A stretch of DNA of 64,000 bases from an uncultured Bacteroidales bacterium. GTDB taxonomy: Bacteria; Bacteroidota; Bacteroidia; Bacteroidales; UBA932. A program made the position numbers and the translations under genes. Location: assembly GCA_944322565.1 (NCBI GenBank), contig CALUPG010000003.1, positions 1 through 64,000 on the forward strand, given 5' to 3'. This document shows, one piece after another, positions 34,209-43,775 of this stretch. Every line of letters begins with the position of its first letter. Positions within the stretch are counted from its first letter, which is position 1. Below the pieces are notes generated by a model. It worked only from the letters and a program-made list of their open reading frames with translations. It had not been told where the DNA came from and ran no database searches.

Positions 34209-35327
34209 TTAAAACATTATAGGCATAATGATGCCGCAGATTCTGTCGCTGTCGGTCTCTCCCTCGGCAGGAATGATGAGTGCTGCGCGCTTGCTGTCGG
34301 CAAACTTCATGACGACCTCACCGCAGGACATGTTGCTGAGGATTTCAATGATGAATGTGGACTTGAATCCTATTGAAAGTTCTTCTCCATTGTACTGGCA
34401 TGGGATTTTCTCGTATGCGGCAATTGAGAAGCCGAGGTCCTGGGCGGAAATCTCAAGGGAATCGGCGCTGAGGTCGAATTTGATATGGTTCGATGCCTTG
34501 TTGGCGCAGACTGACACCCTGCGGACCGTATTCAGGAAGAGACTTCTGTCGATTTTCAGTATATTGGCGTTGTTCTGCGGGATGACATCCCGGTATTTCG
34601 GATATTTGCCTACTATAAGACGGCATACTACGACCGTCTTGTCAAATGTGAACACCGCATTTTTGGTGTCGAAGGCGATTTCCACATTTTCCGTATCCTT
34701 GCCTATGATTGACCTGAGCACGGCCGCAGGCCTTTTGTGCAGGATGAAGGATGCTTTTTCCTGAGTCTTCACATCCTTTGCATTATAGCAGATGAGCTTG
34801 TGGGAGTCTGATGCGACGAGGGTGGTCCCTTCCGGCTCAAGGTCGAAGAATATGCCGTTCATGACAGGCCTGATCTCATCGTCTGCAGTCGCATATATTG
34901 TGCTGGAAATCCCTTCTGACAGCTCTTCGGCGGGGAAAGTCACTTTTACTGCACCTTCTTCTGTCCCGGCAATTTCAGGATAGTCTTCGGCGGGGAAAAA
35001 CGGCAGAGTCGATGAGCCGGTCGTCCAGCGGCATTCGAATGAACTGTCGCTTACGGTCTTTATTGTGAGCGGCTGGTCCGGAAGTTCCTTGAGAAGATCC
35101 GTGAGATGCTTTGCGGGGATGGCTATTTTCCCTTCCTCCACGGCATTGTCCACCTCAAGGACTGTCCGGAGGGTGAGCTCCATGTCAGATGCTGTTATTT
35201 CAAGTGTGTTCCCATTGAGATTGAAGAGGAAATTCTCCAGAATAGGGAGAGCGGATTTGGTCGGAATGGCCTTTGATACTGAAAGCACGCCCTTCAGCAG
35301 TTCTGCGCTTGAAATGATAAGTTTCAT
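34209..35327 (-). CDS. dnaN: DNA polymerase III beta subunit (sliding clamp)
   Basis: A 372-residue protein of the normal length for this family, with three clamp domains. It starts MKLIISSAELLKGVLSVSKA and has PILENFLFNL, then the central FDLEPEGTTLVASDSHKL, and ends in the conserved RICGIIMPIMF. It encircles DNA and tethers polymerase and repair enzymes. It is transcribed from a promoter at 35379-35386 and followed by the exonuclease gene. Confidence 0.97.
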   Translation of the reverse strand: MKLIISSAELLKGVLSVSKAIPTKSALPILENFLFNLNGNTLEITASDMELTLRTVLEVDNAVEEGKIAIPAKHLTDLLKELPDQPLTIKTVSDSSFECRWTTGSSTLPFFPAEDYPEIAGTEEGAVKVTFPAEELSEGISSTIYATADDEIRPVMNGIFFDLEPEGTTLVASDSHKLICYNAKDVKTQEKASFILHKRPAAVLRSIIGKDTENVEIAFDTKNAVFTFDKTVVVCRLIVGKYPKYRDVIPQNNANILKIDRSLFLNTVRRVSVCANKASNHIKFDLSADSLEISAQDLGFSIAAYEKIPCQYNGEELSIGFKSTFIIEILSNMSCGEVVMKFADSKRAALIIPAEGETDSDRICGIIMPIMF

Positions 35328-35378
35328 ATTATTTATAATTTATATTTTCTGCAATATGGTCGTATTTTATACAACGAG

Positions 35379-35386
35379 CAAATGTA
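35379..35386 (-). promoter_or_regulatory. -7 box of dnaN
   Basis: It reads TACATTTG on the minus strand, 52 bp before the dnaN start. A T-rich -33 region lies upstream. Confidence 0.6.
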
Positions 35387-35399
35387 GTAAAATTTCATG

Positions 35400-35407
35400 T
35401 AAATTTG
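35400..35407 (+). promoter_or_regulatory. -7 box of the HtrA protease gene
   Basis: It reads TAAATTTG, about 60 bp before the ATG at 35466, divergent from the dnaN promoter. Confidence 0.5.
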
Positions 35408-35465
35408 GCATGTATTTTGATTTTTCGTCAGCCGTTTGTCTGAAAAATTCAAAAAATTTTGAAAT

Positions 35466-36899
35466 ATGAAAAAAGGTATCGTAACATTGCTTCTTGCCGC
35501 CGTTGTCGGTGCGGCCGCTGCCTTTGCGGTGGTGAAGCTCTCATCTCCCTCGGACCAGGGGACACGGGTAATTGTTCAGGACGGTGCCGGACAGTTCCGT
35601 ACGGTCAGTCTGACGGAGACTGAATATCCGGATTTTACATATGCGGCAGAGTCTGCCGTTGATGCCGTCGTATATGTCAAGGTGACAGTGAAGGATGTCA
35701 CAAGGACTGCCCCGAGTTCAATCTTTGATTTCTTTTTCGGCTACGAGGGTACGCCACGGGAGAGAGAGAGGGTCGGCAGCGGTTCCGGGGTCATTATCCG
35801 GCCTGACGGCTACATTGTCACCAACAACCATGTCATTGACGGTGCATCAAAAATTGAGGTGACCCTCAACAACAACAAGACATTTGAAGCACAGCTCATC
35901 GGTACTGACCCGGCAACCGATGTGGCATTGATTAAGATTGATGCCCAGGGACTTCCTGTAGTGCCGTTCGGGGACTCTGACAATCTCCGCCTGGGCGAAT
36001 GGGTGATTGCCATCGGCAGTCCGTACGACCTCCGCTCAACTATCACTGCCGGCATTGTCAGTGCCAAGGGACGGTCGATGCCGAATTATGACGGTGAATT
36101 CAAGATAGAGTCCTTTATTCAGACTGATGCTGCCGTCAACCCTGGCAACAGCGGCGGAGCTCTTGTGGACAAGGCCGGCAATCTTGTCGGCATCAACACT
36201 GCCATTGTGTCACAGACTGGCTCGTATACGGGATATTCTTTTGCTATTCCGTCCAATATTGTCAGGAAAATTGTTTCCGACCTGATTGATTTCGGAAGTG
36301 TAAGGAGGGCAATGCTCGGTGTGACTATGAGGCCGATGGATGACAAATTGGCGAAAGAATTGAAACTTTCTTCTCCAAACGGCGTATATATTGTTGAGGT
36401 TTTGAAAGGCAGTGCTGCTGACGAGGCTGGAATCAAGGAGGGGGATGTGATTGTGGCGGTTGATTCTGTCGAGGTCAGGAATGCTTCTGCCGTTCAGGAA
36501 CAGGTCAACCGTTTCCATCCGGGGGACAAGACAACAGTCACTGTACTCCGCGACGGAAAGGAGAAGGTTCTTGATGTGACATTCAAGGGTACTGCTGCGG
36601 AGAACGGTTCTGTGGATGATGACGGCGCAGTCGCATTCTATGGGGCAAGAATCAAGGAAGCTCCGAAAGAGACTCTTGAGAAGCTCGGCATAGACCACGG
36701 AGTTGAGATTGTCTCTGTGGGACCCGGCAAAATCATGGACGCCGGAGTTTCCGAAGGTTTCGTGATGATGTTTGTCAATGACCAGCCTGTAAGCAAGCCT
36801 CAGGATGTGATGAATATCATCGGGAAGTCGAAAAGGGCAGTGTTCGTGGAAGGAATGACTCCTTACGGCAGAGTGTCGTATTTCGGCTTCGGAATTTAG
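35466..36899 (+). CDS. degP: DegP/HtrA-family periplasmic serine protease
   Basis: A 477-residue protein. An N-terminal signal or anchor helix (about residues 4-24) exports it. The trypsin-like domain has the triad H122 (TNNHVIDG), D152 (TDVALIKID) and S229 (NPGNSGGALV). Two PDZ domains follow, the first around residues 280-375 and the second near 390-475. It degrades or refolds misfolded envelope proteins. The substrate-binding segments are intact, so it should be active. rpoD follows 15 bases after its stop. Confidence 0.95.
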   Translation: MKKGIVTLLLAAVVGAAAAFAVVKLSSPSDQGTRVIVQDGAGQFRTVSLTETEYPDFTYAAESAVDAVVYVKVTVKDVTRTAPSSIFDFFFGYEGTPRERERVGSGSGVIIRPDGYIVTNNHVIDGASKIEVTLNNNKTFEAQLIGTDPATDVALIKIDAQGLPVVPFGDSDNLRLGEWVIAIGSPYDLRSTITAGIVSAKGRSMPNYDGEFKIESFIQTDAAVNPGNSGGALVDKAGNLVGINTAIVSQTGSYTGYSFAIPSNIVRKIVSDLIDFGSVRRAMLGVTMRPMDDKLAKELKLSSPNGVYIVEVLKGSAADEAGIKEGDVIVAVDSVEVRNASAVQEQVNRFHPGDKTTVTVLRDGKEKVLDVTFKGTAAENGSVDDDGAVAFYGARIKEAPKETLEKLGIDHGVEIVSVGPGKIMDAGVSEGFVMMFVNDQPVSKPQDVMNIIGKSKRAVFVEGMTPYGRVSYFGFGI

Positions 36900-36914
36900 G
36901 AGACAAACATATTT

Positions 36915-37775
36915 ATGAGACAGCTAAAGATTACAAAGTCGATTACAAACCGTGAGAGTGCATCTCTTGACAAATATCTTCAGGAGATAGGAAGGGAGGA
37001 ACTCATTACTGTAGAAGATGAAGTAGAGCTTGCCCAGCGCATCCGCAAGGGTGACCAGGCGGCTCTTGAGAAACTTACCAGGGCCAACCTGAGGTTTGTG
37101 GTCTCTGTTGCGAAACAGTACCAGAACCAGGGGCTCAGCCTTCCGGACCTCATCAACGAAGGCAATCTCGGTCTGATAAAGGCTGCGGAGAAGTTTGACG
37201 AGACCAGGGGCTTCAAGTTCATTTCTTATGCGGTATGGTGGATACGCCAGTCCATTCTTCAGGCTCTCGCGGAGCAGTCGAGAATCGTCAGGCTGCCTCT
37301 GAATCAGGTCGGTTCCCTGAACAAAATCAACAAGGCTCTCCAGAAGTTCGAACAGGAGAACGAGAGGATGCCGTCCACTGAGGAACTGTCGGAGATGATA
37401 GATGTCCCGAAGGACAAGATTGCCGACACCCTCAGGGTTTCAGGCCGCCATGTGTCCGTGGACGCACCTTTTGTCGAAGGGGAGGACAACAGCCTTCTGG
37501 ATGTGCTTGTGAACAATGATTCCCCGAATGCCGACCGCGGGCTTGTGAACGAGTCTCTGAACAAGGAAATTGAACGGTCGCTTTCCACTCTTGCGCCGAG
37601 GGAGCGTGAGATTGTCAAGTCATTCTTCGGCATCGGCTGTCAGGAGATGACGCTTGAGGAGATAGGCGAGAGGTTCGGCCTCACCAGGGAGAGAGTCCGT
37701 CAGATCAAGGAAAAGGCCATCAGGAAGCTCAGGAACAATTCCAGGAGCAAGCTGCTGAAGAGTTATCTCGGCTGA
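36915..37775 (+). CDS. rpoD: primary RNA polymerase sigma factor (Bacteroidetes type)
   Basis: A 286-residue sigma-70 protein without the acidic region 1.1, which is typical of Bacteroidetes RpoD. Region 1.2 is seen in [15 protein letters not shown], region 2 in [16 protein letters not shown] and then [13 protein letters not shown], region 3 in the middle and region 4.2 in [20 protein letters not shown]. It recognises the -33/-7 (TAnnTTTG) promoters found across the window. It follows the protease gene with a short gap and may be co-transcribed. Confidence 0.96.
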   Translation: MRQLKITKSITNRESASLDKYLQEIGREELITVEDEVELAQRIRKGDQAALEKLTRANLRFVVSVAKQYQNQGLSLPDLINEGNLGLIKAAEKFDETRGFKFISYAVWWIRQSILQALAEQSRIVRLPLNQVGSLNKINKALQKFEQENERMPSTEELSEMIDVPKDKIADTLRVSGRHVSVDAPFVEGEDNSLLDVLVNNDSPNADRGLVNESLNKEIERSLSTLAPREREIVKSFFGIGCQEMTLEEIGERFGLTRERVRQIKEKAIRKLRNNSRSKLLKSYLG

Positions 37776-37809
37776 GGCGGCAGGGTAATGTTAATCAGAT
37801 TATAGACAA

Positions 37810-39603
37810 ATGCTGAATCCGGAGAAATTCATAGTTGCGAAGGCTGCTGACGCCGTTCGCTCTCTTTATGGGGCTGACGCCGACGGCGGAATGCTTCAGG
37901 TCCAGGTGACAAGGAAAGAATTCGAGGGTGACTATACGCTCGTGACATTCCCGCTGCTGAAAGTCTCAAAATCATCTCCCGAAAATACGGGAAAGGCGCT
38001 CGGCGAGTGGTTTGTGGCCAATTGTCCAGAGGTGGCCGGCTACAATGTGCTTAAAGGCTTCCTGAACATATCTTTTTCGACCGCGTATTGGAACGGGGTC
38101 TTTGCGGAGATTGCGGCCACGGCCGATTTCGGCCAGCATGCACCGACCGGGAAGACCGTCATGGTCGAGTTCTCTTCACCGAATACGAACAAGCCTCTGC
38201 ATCTGGGGCATATCAGGAACAACCTCCTCGGCTGGTCCATCTCGAAGCTCCTTGAGGCTAACGGGCACAATGTATTGAAAGTCAATCTTGTGAATGACCG
38301 CGGAATACACATCTGCAAGTCAATGCTGGCATGGCTCAAGACAGGCAACGGAGAGACTCCGGAGTCTTCCGGCAAGAAGGGAGACCATCTCGTCGGTGAC
38401 TATTATGTGGCCTTCAATGACATGTATAAGGCTGAGGTGGACGGACTTGTGGCTTCCGGCATGCCGAAGGAGGAAGCGGAGAAAAACGCCCCTTCTCTCA
38501 AGGAGGCACAGGAGATGCTCTACAGATGGGAGCATGGTGACAAGGAGGTCGTGGAGCTCTGGAAAAAGATGAACGGATGGGTCTATGCGGGCTTTGACAA
38601 GACTTACCGTGACCTCGGAATCTCGTTTGACAGGACTTATTATGAGTCACAGACCTATCTTTTCGGCAAGGCTCTGGTGCAGAAAGGCCTTGACATGGGC
38701 ATCTTCGAGAAAGAGGCCGACGGTTCTGTGTGGTGTGACCTTACTGCCGACGGGCTCGACAGGAAACTTCTCCTGAGGGGAGACGGCACTTCCGTATATA
38801 TGACGCAGGACCTCGGTACTGCCGAGCAGCGTTTTGAGGAATACAGGCTGGACGAGCACATCTATGTCGTGGGCAATGAGCAGAACTATCATTTCCAGGT
38901 GCTGAAACTCATTCTCAAGAAGCTCGGCTTTGCCTGGGCTGACAGCATATATCATCTGTCGTATGGCATGGTGGAGCTTCCGCAGGGCAAGATGAAGTCC
39001 CGCGAGGGTACTGTGGTGGATGCGGACGACCTCATCGAGAAGATGTACAAGACAGCCAGAGAGACTTCCCTGGAACTCGGCAAGCTTGAAGACATGGACG
39101 AGAAGGAGCAGGATGCCCTGTTCCGGATGATCGGACTGGGTGCGCTGAAGTATTTTATCATCAAGGTTGATCCGAAGAAGACAATGCTTTTCGATCCCAA
39201 GGAGTCAATCGACTTCAACGGGAATACCGGACCTTTCATCCAATATACCCATGCGAGAATCAAGTCAATCTTGAGAAAGGCCGCTGCGGCAGGAATAGAC
39301 TGGAGAGGAACTGCATCCTCCACATCAGCCGGGCTTTCTCCGAAAGAGGTCAGAATCATCAAGATTCTCAATCAGTTCCCGTCCAGGATTGCGGAAGGGG
39401 GAGAGGCGCATTCCCCGGCTGTCATAGCCAACTATGCCTACGACCTTGCAAAGGAATTCAACCAGTATTATCATGATACTCCGATTCTCAGGGAGGAGGA
39501 CAGTGCACTTCTCAAGTACCGCCTGGAGCTTGTTGAAAATATTGCAAAGGTCCTTGTAAAGGCCATGTCGATTCTCGGCATCACACTTCCTGAGAGAATG
39601 TGA
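37810..39603 (+). CDS. argS: arginyl-tRNA synthetase
   Basis: A 597-residue class I synthetase. The N-terminal additional domain runs to about residue 110. The HIGH-type signature is in NTNKPLHLGHIRNN, and the KMSKS-type loop is KMKSREGTVVDAD. The C-terminal DALR anticodon-binding domain follows (YDLAKEFNQYYHDTPIL). It charges tRNA-Arg. Its stop overlaps the start of the radical SAM gene as ATGA. Confidence 0.97.
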   Translation: MLNPEKFIVAKAADAVRSLYGADADGGMLQVQVTRKEFEGDYTLVTFPLLKVSKSSPENTGKALGEWFVANCPEVAGYNVLKGFLNISFSTAYWNGVFAEIAATADFGQHAPTGKTVMVEFSSPNTNKPLHLGHIRNNLLGWSISKLLEANGHNVLKVNLVNDRGIHICKSMLAWLKTGNGETPESSGKKGDHLVGDYYVAFNDMYKAEVDGLVASGMPKEEAEKNAPSLKEAQEMLYRWEHGDKEVVELWKKMNGWVYAGFDKTYRDLGISFDRTYYESQTYLFGKALVQKGLDMGIFEKEADGSVWCDLTADGLDRKLLLRGDGTSVYMTQDLGTAEQRFEEYRLDEHIYVVGNEQNYHFQVLKLILKKLGFAWADSIYHLSYGMVELPQGKMKSREGTVVDADDLIEKMYKTARETSLELGKLEDMDEKEQDALFRMIGLGALKYFIIKVDPKKTMLFDPKESIDFNGNTGPFIQYTHARIKSILRKAAAAGIDWRGTASSTSAGLSPKEVRIIKILNQFPSRIAEGGEAHSPAVIANYAYDLAKEFNQYYHDTPILREEDSALLKYRLELVENIAKVLVKAMSILGITLPERM

Positions 39604-41360
39604 CAATGGCTTATGGAAGGATGACTCAGGAAGAAAGGCTGCATCCAGCTGAAATGATACCGACTTCCGTCAAGGAGGTCAGGGCCTTGGGGTGGGACTG
39701 GATTGACATCATCATTTTCACGGGTGATGCATTCGTGGACCACCCTTCTTTCGGCACTGCCGTGATTGCAAGGTATCTGCAGAAGTCCGGATACAGGGTG
39801 GCCGTCGTGCCACAGCCCAACTGGCGGGATGATCTGCGCGATTTCCGCAAGCTTGGGGCTCCGAGACTGTATTTCGGGGTGAATGCGGGGGCGATGGACT
39901 CCATGGTCAATCATTATACCGCGTCCAAGAGACTCAGGAGCGATGATGCGTATACCCCGGGAGGCAAGGCGGGACAGCGTCCGGACTATGCCGTGACTGT
40001 CTATACGAAGATTCTGAAAGAAATTTATCCGGAAATCCCGGTAGTCATCGGCGGCATTGAGGCTTCCCTGAGGAGGCTTACGCATTATGACTACTGGAAG
40101 GATGACCTGATGCCGTCGGTGCTTGTGGGCAGTGGGGCGGACTGGCTGTGCTACGGAATGGGGGAGAGGCCGATGCTGGAGCTTACCAGGGCGATTGAGG
40201 CGGGACGCAACATGTCCGATATCAGGAAAATCCCTCAGCTCGCCTTCTTCATGTCCGGCAAGTGCAGGGACAAGGATGTTCTGGAACTGCATTCATACGA
40301 GGAGTGCCGCCGGGACAGGAGGGCCTTTGCGGAGAATTTCCACCAGATTGAGACTCATGCCAATATGCTGCATCCTGCTGTGATAGTCGAGCCTGTCGGT
40401 AACGGTTATGTGCGGGTCAATCCCCCGTATCCTCCGGCCACGCAGCAAGAGATGGATTCGTTCTGGGACCTGCCATTCACAAAATTGCCGCATCCGCGCT
40501 ACAAAGGCAAGCATATCCCTGCTTATGAGATGATTAAGTTCTCGATAAATACGCACAGGGGATGCTTCGGAGGCTGCAATTTCTGCACAATAGCTGCCCA
40601 TCAGGGCAAATTCATACAGTCCCGCTCAGAGGAATCCGTTCTCAGGGAAGTGCGGGCTCTGCGCGATTTGCCGGACTTCGCCGGGAATATTTCTGATCTC
40701 GGGGCTCCGACGGCCAATATGTACGGGATGAAAGGACGCGACGGGGAGCTTTGCGCCAAGTGTGTACGCAAATCCTGCCTGTTCCCCAGGCCATGCCGCA
40801 ATCTGGACCGATCTCATTCCAGGCTGCTCGCTCTGTACGCCAAAGTTGGCGCTGTCAAGGGCATCCGCCATGCATATATCGGCAGCGGCATCAGATATGA
40901 CCTTTTTCTTGATGAATCCGGCTATGTGGACGAATCCTCTTGTCCTTATTTCAGGGAACTTGTGCTTGAGCACACTTCCGGCCGGCTGAAGGTAGCTCCT
41001 GAACACACTGAAGACAGGGTGCTGAAGTTCATGGCGAAGCCGTCGTTCCGACTTTTCATGCGGCTTAGGGATGAATTTGACAGGATTGTCTCTGAAAGCG
41101 GACGGCACTGCGGACTGGTCCCGTATTTTATTTCCGGACATCCCGGGTGTACAATGCAGGATATGGAGCGTCTTTCACGCAATCCGGCCCTGAAAGGACT
41201 TTATATGGACCAGGTACAGGATTTCACTCCGACGCCCATGACGGCTTCGTCGGTGATGTTCTATTCCGGCTATGATCCCGGCACTATGCAGAAAGTATTC
41301 GTTGAAAGGAATATAGAGCGCAAACGGCGGCAAAAGTCATTTTTTTTCAAAAAAAAGTGA
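39600..41360 (+). CDS. YgiQ-family radical SAM protein
   Basis: A 586-residue protein. The N-terminal part (DWIDIIIFTGDAFVDHPSFG) is the cobalamin-like binding domain of this family. The radical SAM core has the iron-sulfur motif CFGGCNFC (about residues 322-329) preceded by NTHRG. The C-terminal part is KAPEHTEDRVLKFM-like and ends in a lysine-rich tail. The function of the family is unproven. It is translationally coupled to argS. Alternative start codons just inside (39606 and 39618) cannot be excluded. Confidence 0.88.
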   Translation: MTMAYGRMTQEERLHPAEMIPTSVKEVRALGWDWIDIIIFTGDAFVDHPSFGTAVIARYLQKSGYRVAVVPQPNWRDDLRDFRKLGAPRLYFGVNAGAMDSMVNHYTASKRLRSDDAYTPGGKAGQRPDYAVTVYTKILKEIYPEIPVVIGGIEASLRRLTHYDYWKDDLMPSVLVGSGADWLCYGMGERPMLELTRAIEAGRNMSDIRKIPQLAFFMSGKCRDKDVLELHSYEECRRDRRAFAENFHQIETHANMLHPAVIVEPVGNGYVRVNPPYPPATQQEMDSFWDLPFTKLPHPRYKGKHIPAYEMIKFSINTHRGCFGGCNFCTIAAHQGKFIQSRSEESVLREVRALRDLPDFAGNISDLGAPTANMYGMKGRDGELCAKCVRKSCLFPRPCRNLDRSHSRLLALYAKVGAVKGIRHAYIGSGIRYDLFLDESGYVDESSCPYFRELVLEHTSGRLKVAPEHTEDRVLKFMAKPSFRLFMRLRDEFDRIVSESGRHCGLVPYFISGHPGCTMQDMERLSRNPALKGLYMDQVQDFTPTPMTASSVMFYSGYDPGTMQKVFVERNIERKRRQKSFFFKKK

Positions 41361-41392
41361 CCCCACAGTGTCTCCATATCGGAAAAATGTTC

Positions 41393-41400
41393 TATTATTG
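41393..41400 (+). promoter_or_regulatory. variant -7 box before the acidic protein gene
   Basis: It reads TATTATTG, one base from TAnnTTTG, about 42 bp upstream of the ATG at 41442. Confidence 0.35.
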
Positions 41401-41441
41401 CACCCTGAAAACGATACAAGAAAAATAGAACAGTTGATATT

Positions 41442-41798
41442 ATGCAAAACTTTGACAATAAGAAAAGAAGGGCTGTAGTAAGTTTTGAAAACATGTCTGA
41501 AGAGCTGGCTGCGGCTTTTGCCGAGAAGTATCCGAAGGGGTTCAGTGACTATCTTCCTGATATCCAGAAGTATGATAAGCCGGATGGTACGAGTTTCTTT
41601 GCCGTGACTCTTGAGATTCCTGATGCAATCTATCTTGTGAAGGTAAAGGTTCCGACTGATGATGCGGAAGATATAGAGAGATGGCTGGACGGAGAAGATG
41701 ACGACGAGGGAGAGGACGGAGAAGGCGAGGATCTGCCGGATGACAATATCGCCCAGTATGCCACAGGAGACGATGACCAGGGTGATCAGGATGCATAG
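41442..41798 (+). CDS. small acidic protein, conserved-hypothetical type
   Basis: A 118-residue protein. The N-terminal 85 residues look folded (VVSFENMSEELAAAFAEKYP, then FFAVTLEIPDAIYLVKVKV). The C-terminal third is almost only Asp, Glu and Gly (DGEDDDEGEDGEGEDLPDD). There is no signal peptide. I know of no assigned function. The acidic tail suggests a binding or mimic role, which is inference. It has its own weak promoter, and the chloride channel gene follows with a separate one. Confidence 0.72.
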   Translation: MQNFDNKKRRAVVSFENMSEELAAAFAEKYPKGFSDYLPDIQKYDKPDGTSFFAVTLEIPDAIYLVKVKVPTDDAEDIERWLDGEDDDEGEDGEGEDLPDDNIAQYATGDDDQGDQDA

Positions 41799-41902
41799 CC
41801 TCATCCAAACTGAAAATTTTTCATGAATCATATTGCGGAGCTGCCTTGACGGCGGCTCTTTTCATGTGTCCGTGTCCCGTTTTTTTTATCGGGTCTTTTT
41901 GC

Positions 41903-41910
41903 TATTTTTG
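41903..41910 (+). promoter_or_regulatory. -7 box of the chloride channel gene
   Basis: It reads TATTTTTG, 19 bp before the ATG at 41929. Its position supports that start over the longer frame from 41833. Confidence 0.6.
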
Positions 41911-41928
41911 TCAGCGGAAATTCTGAAT

Positions 41929-43713
41929 ATGGACTCTGGTAAGGGGAAAGGCGGTTTTGTCCGCCGCATCAAGGGAATGATGTCTGAGAAAGAACTTATG
42001 CTGGTGCTTTCTCTGGCAGTCGGTATTGCCTGCGGTCTTGCGGCTGTCTCTCTCAAGCTTGCCATAGAGTTCATCCATAAAGGAATCACTTCATGGTTTG
42101 ACGGTGAGGTCTACAACTATCTGTATCTGATATATCCCGGCATCGGAATGCTTCTGGCAATGCTGTTTGTCCGTTATGTGATAAAGGACAACATCGGGCA
42201 TGGTGTCACGAAGGTTCTTCTCGCCGTCTCCAAAAACGAATCGAGGATAAAGCCGCACAATATGTGGTCTTCCCTTCTGGCAAGTTCCGTTACCATAGGA
42301 TTCGGCGGCTCTGTGGGAGCCGAGGCGCCGATTGTCTATACCGGAGCTGCAATCGGGTCCAATATTGCCAGAAAGATGGGACTGTCTTACAAGAACATGA
42401 CTATTCTTCTCGGGTGCGGGGCCGCCGGAGCAGTGGCGGGAATTTTCAAGGCTCCTCTTGCAGGAGTCCTCTTTACCCTTGAGATTCTGCTTTTCAACAT
42501 CTCGATGAGTTCAATCCTCCCGTTGCTGATGTCATCGATTTCGGCTACGGTGATCTCTTATCTCTTTCTCGGGGACTCGCTTCCTTTCGAGTGCACATTG
42601 TCCCCGTTCACAATGCACAATATTCCGTTCTATATACTTCTTGGACTGTTCTGTGCGGCGTGTTCTGTATATTTCACCCGGACAACACTGTGGCTGGAGG
42701 ACAATATCAAGTCCATAAGGAATGTCTTCGGCCGGTGGGGGATATCGGCCCTGTGCCTTGGCCTTCTTATCTTCCTGTTCCCGCCGCTCTACGGCGAGGG
42801 GTATGAGTATGTGAGTATCCTTCTCAACGGGGGCAGCCTGGACTTTGACGGAGAGACAATACTTGCCTTTTTCATGCACCATAAATGGTCCGTCCCTGTA
42901 TTTTTTCTGCTGATTCTTGTCCTGAAGGTCTTTTCAATGTCCTTCACGAATGCCGGAGGCGGGGTGGGAGGAACATTTGGCCCGACGCTTTTTGTCGGTG
43001 CCATTGCCGGCTTTGTGCTAGCAAGGACATTCAATCTGATGTTTGCCGGCTCTTCGCTGACTGTACCTGAACAGAATTTTGTGCTTGTCGGTATGGCCGG
43101 GCTCATGGCTGGCGTGATGCAGGCTCCGATGACTGCGATATTCCTGATTGCAGAGATTTCAGGAGGATATGAACTCCTTGTGCCGCTTATACTGACTTCA
43201 GCAATATCTTTCGGTGCAACCCGGGCAGTGGAACCATATTCCATTTATACCAAGCGTATTGCCAAGAAAGGAGAGTTGCTGACGCATGACAGTGACCAGG
43301 CCGTGCTGACTCTGTTGAAAACCTCGGATCTGATTGAGTCTGATTTTTCTACGGTTAAGATTGACGCCACTCTGGGAGAACTTGTGGATGCCATCGCGCT
43401 TTCTTCCAGGAATATTTTCCCGGTGGTCGATTCGAAGGAACATTTCCAGGGATATGTCTCGCTTGAGGATGTCAGGAAGGACATGTTCAAGAAGGAACTC
43501 TATGACAAGATGCACGTATACAATTATATGAAGTCTTCTCCGGCGTATGTCTTTCCTGAAGAAAAGATGGAAAGCGTCATGAAGAAATTCGAGAAGACGG
43601 ACGCGTGGAATCTGCCTGTTGTCGATGAGGAGCGGACCTATCTCGGCTTCGTGTCAAAGTCCAAGATTTTCTCCGCATACCGGGACAGGCTCCGGCAGGT
43701 GTCGCATGACTGA
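41929..43713 (+). CDS. ClC-family chloride channel/transporter with CBS pair
   Basis: A 594-residue protein. It has the ClC selectivity-filter motifs GSVGAEAP (about residues 124-131) and GGVGGTFGPTLFVG (about residues 344-357), in a body of 12 or more membrane segments. Two CBS domains occupy about residues 460-580. The gating glutamate position in the first filter is present (GAEAP). It moves chloride or another halide, possibly in exchange for protons. The start at 41929 follows the promoter. tex follows 62 bases later. Confidence 0.93.
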   Translation: MDSGKGKGGFVRRIKGMMSEKELMLVLSLAVGIACGLAAVSLKLAIEFIHKGITSWFDGEVYNYLYLIYPGIGMLLAMLFVRYVIKDNIGHGVTKVLLAVSKNESRIKPHNMWSSLLASSVTIGFGGSVGAEAPIVYTGAAIGSNIARKMGLSYKNMTILLGCGAAGAVAGIFKAPLAGVLFTLEILLFNISMSSILPLLMSSISATVISYLFLGDSLPFECTLSPFTMHNIPFYILLGLFCAACSVYFTRTTLWLEDNIKSIRNVFGRWGISALCLGLLIFLFPPLYGEGYEYVSILLNGGSLDFDGETILAFFMHHKWSVPVFFLLILVLKVFSMSFTNAGGGVGGTFGPTLFVGAIAGFVLARTFNLMFAGSSLTVPEQNFVLVGMAGLMAGVMQAPMTAIFLIAEISGGYELLVPLILTSAISFGATRAVEPYSIYTKRIAKKGELLTHDSDQAVLTLLKTSDLIESDFSTVKIDATLGELVDAIALSSRNIFPVVDSKEHFQGYVSLEDVRKDMFKKELYDKMHVYNYMKSSPAYVFPEEKMESVMKKFEKTDAWNLPVVDEERTYLGFVSKSKIFSAYRDRLRQVSHD

Positions 43714-43775
43714 ATACTGACGATATTGCGGCATAATAACCGCAGCATTACAAATAACTGCATAATTGCAAGGAA

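Noticed and set aside
41335..41363. Poly-T/poly-A inverted repeat at the end of the radical SAM gene as a terminator
   Set aside because: The stem is nearly all A-T and codes for the Phe/Lys tail of the protein; it is not a convincing terminator.
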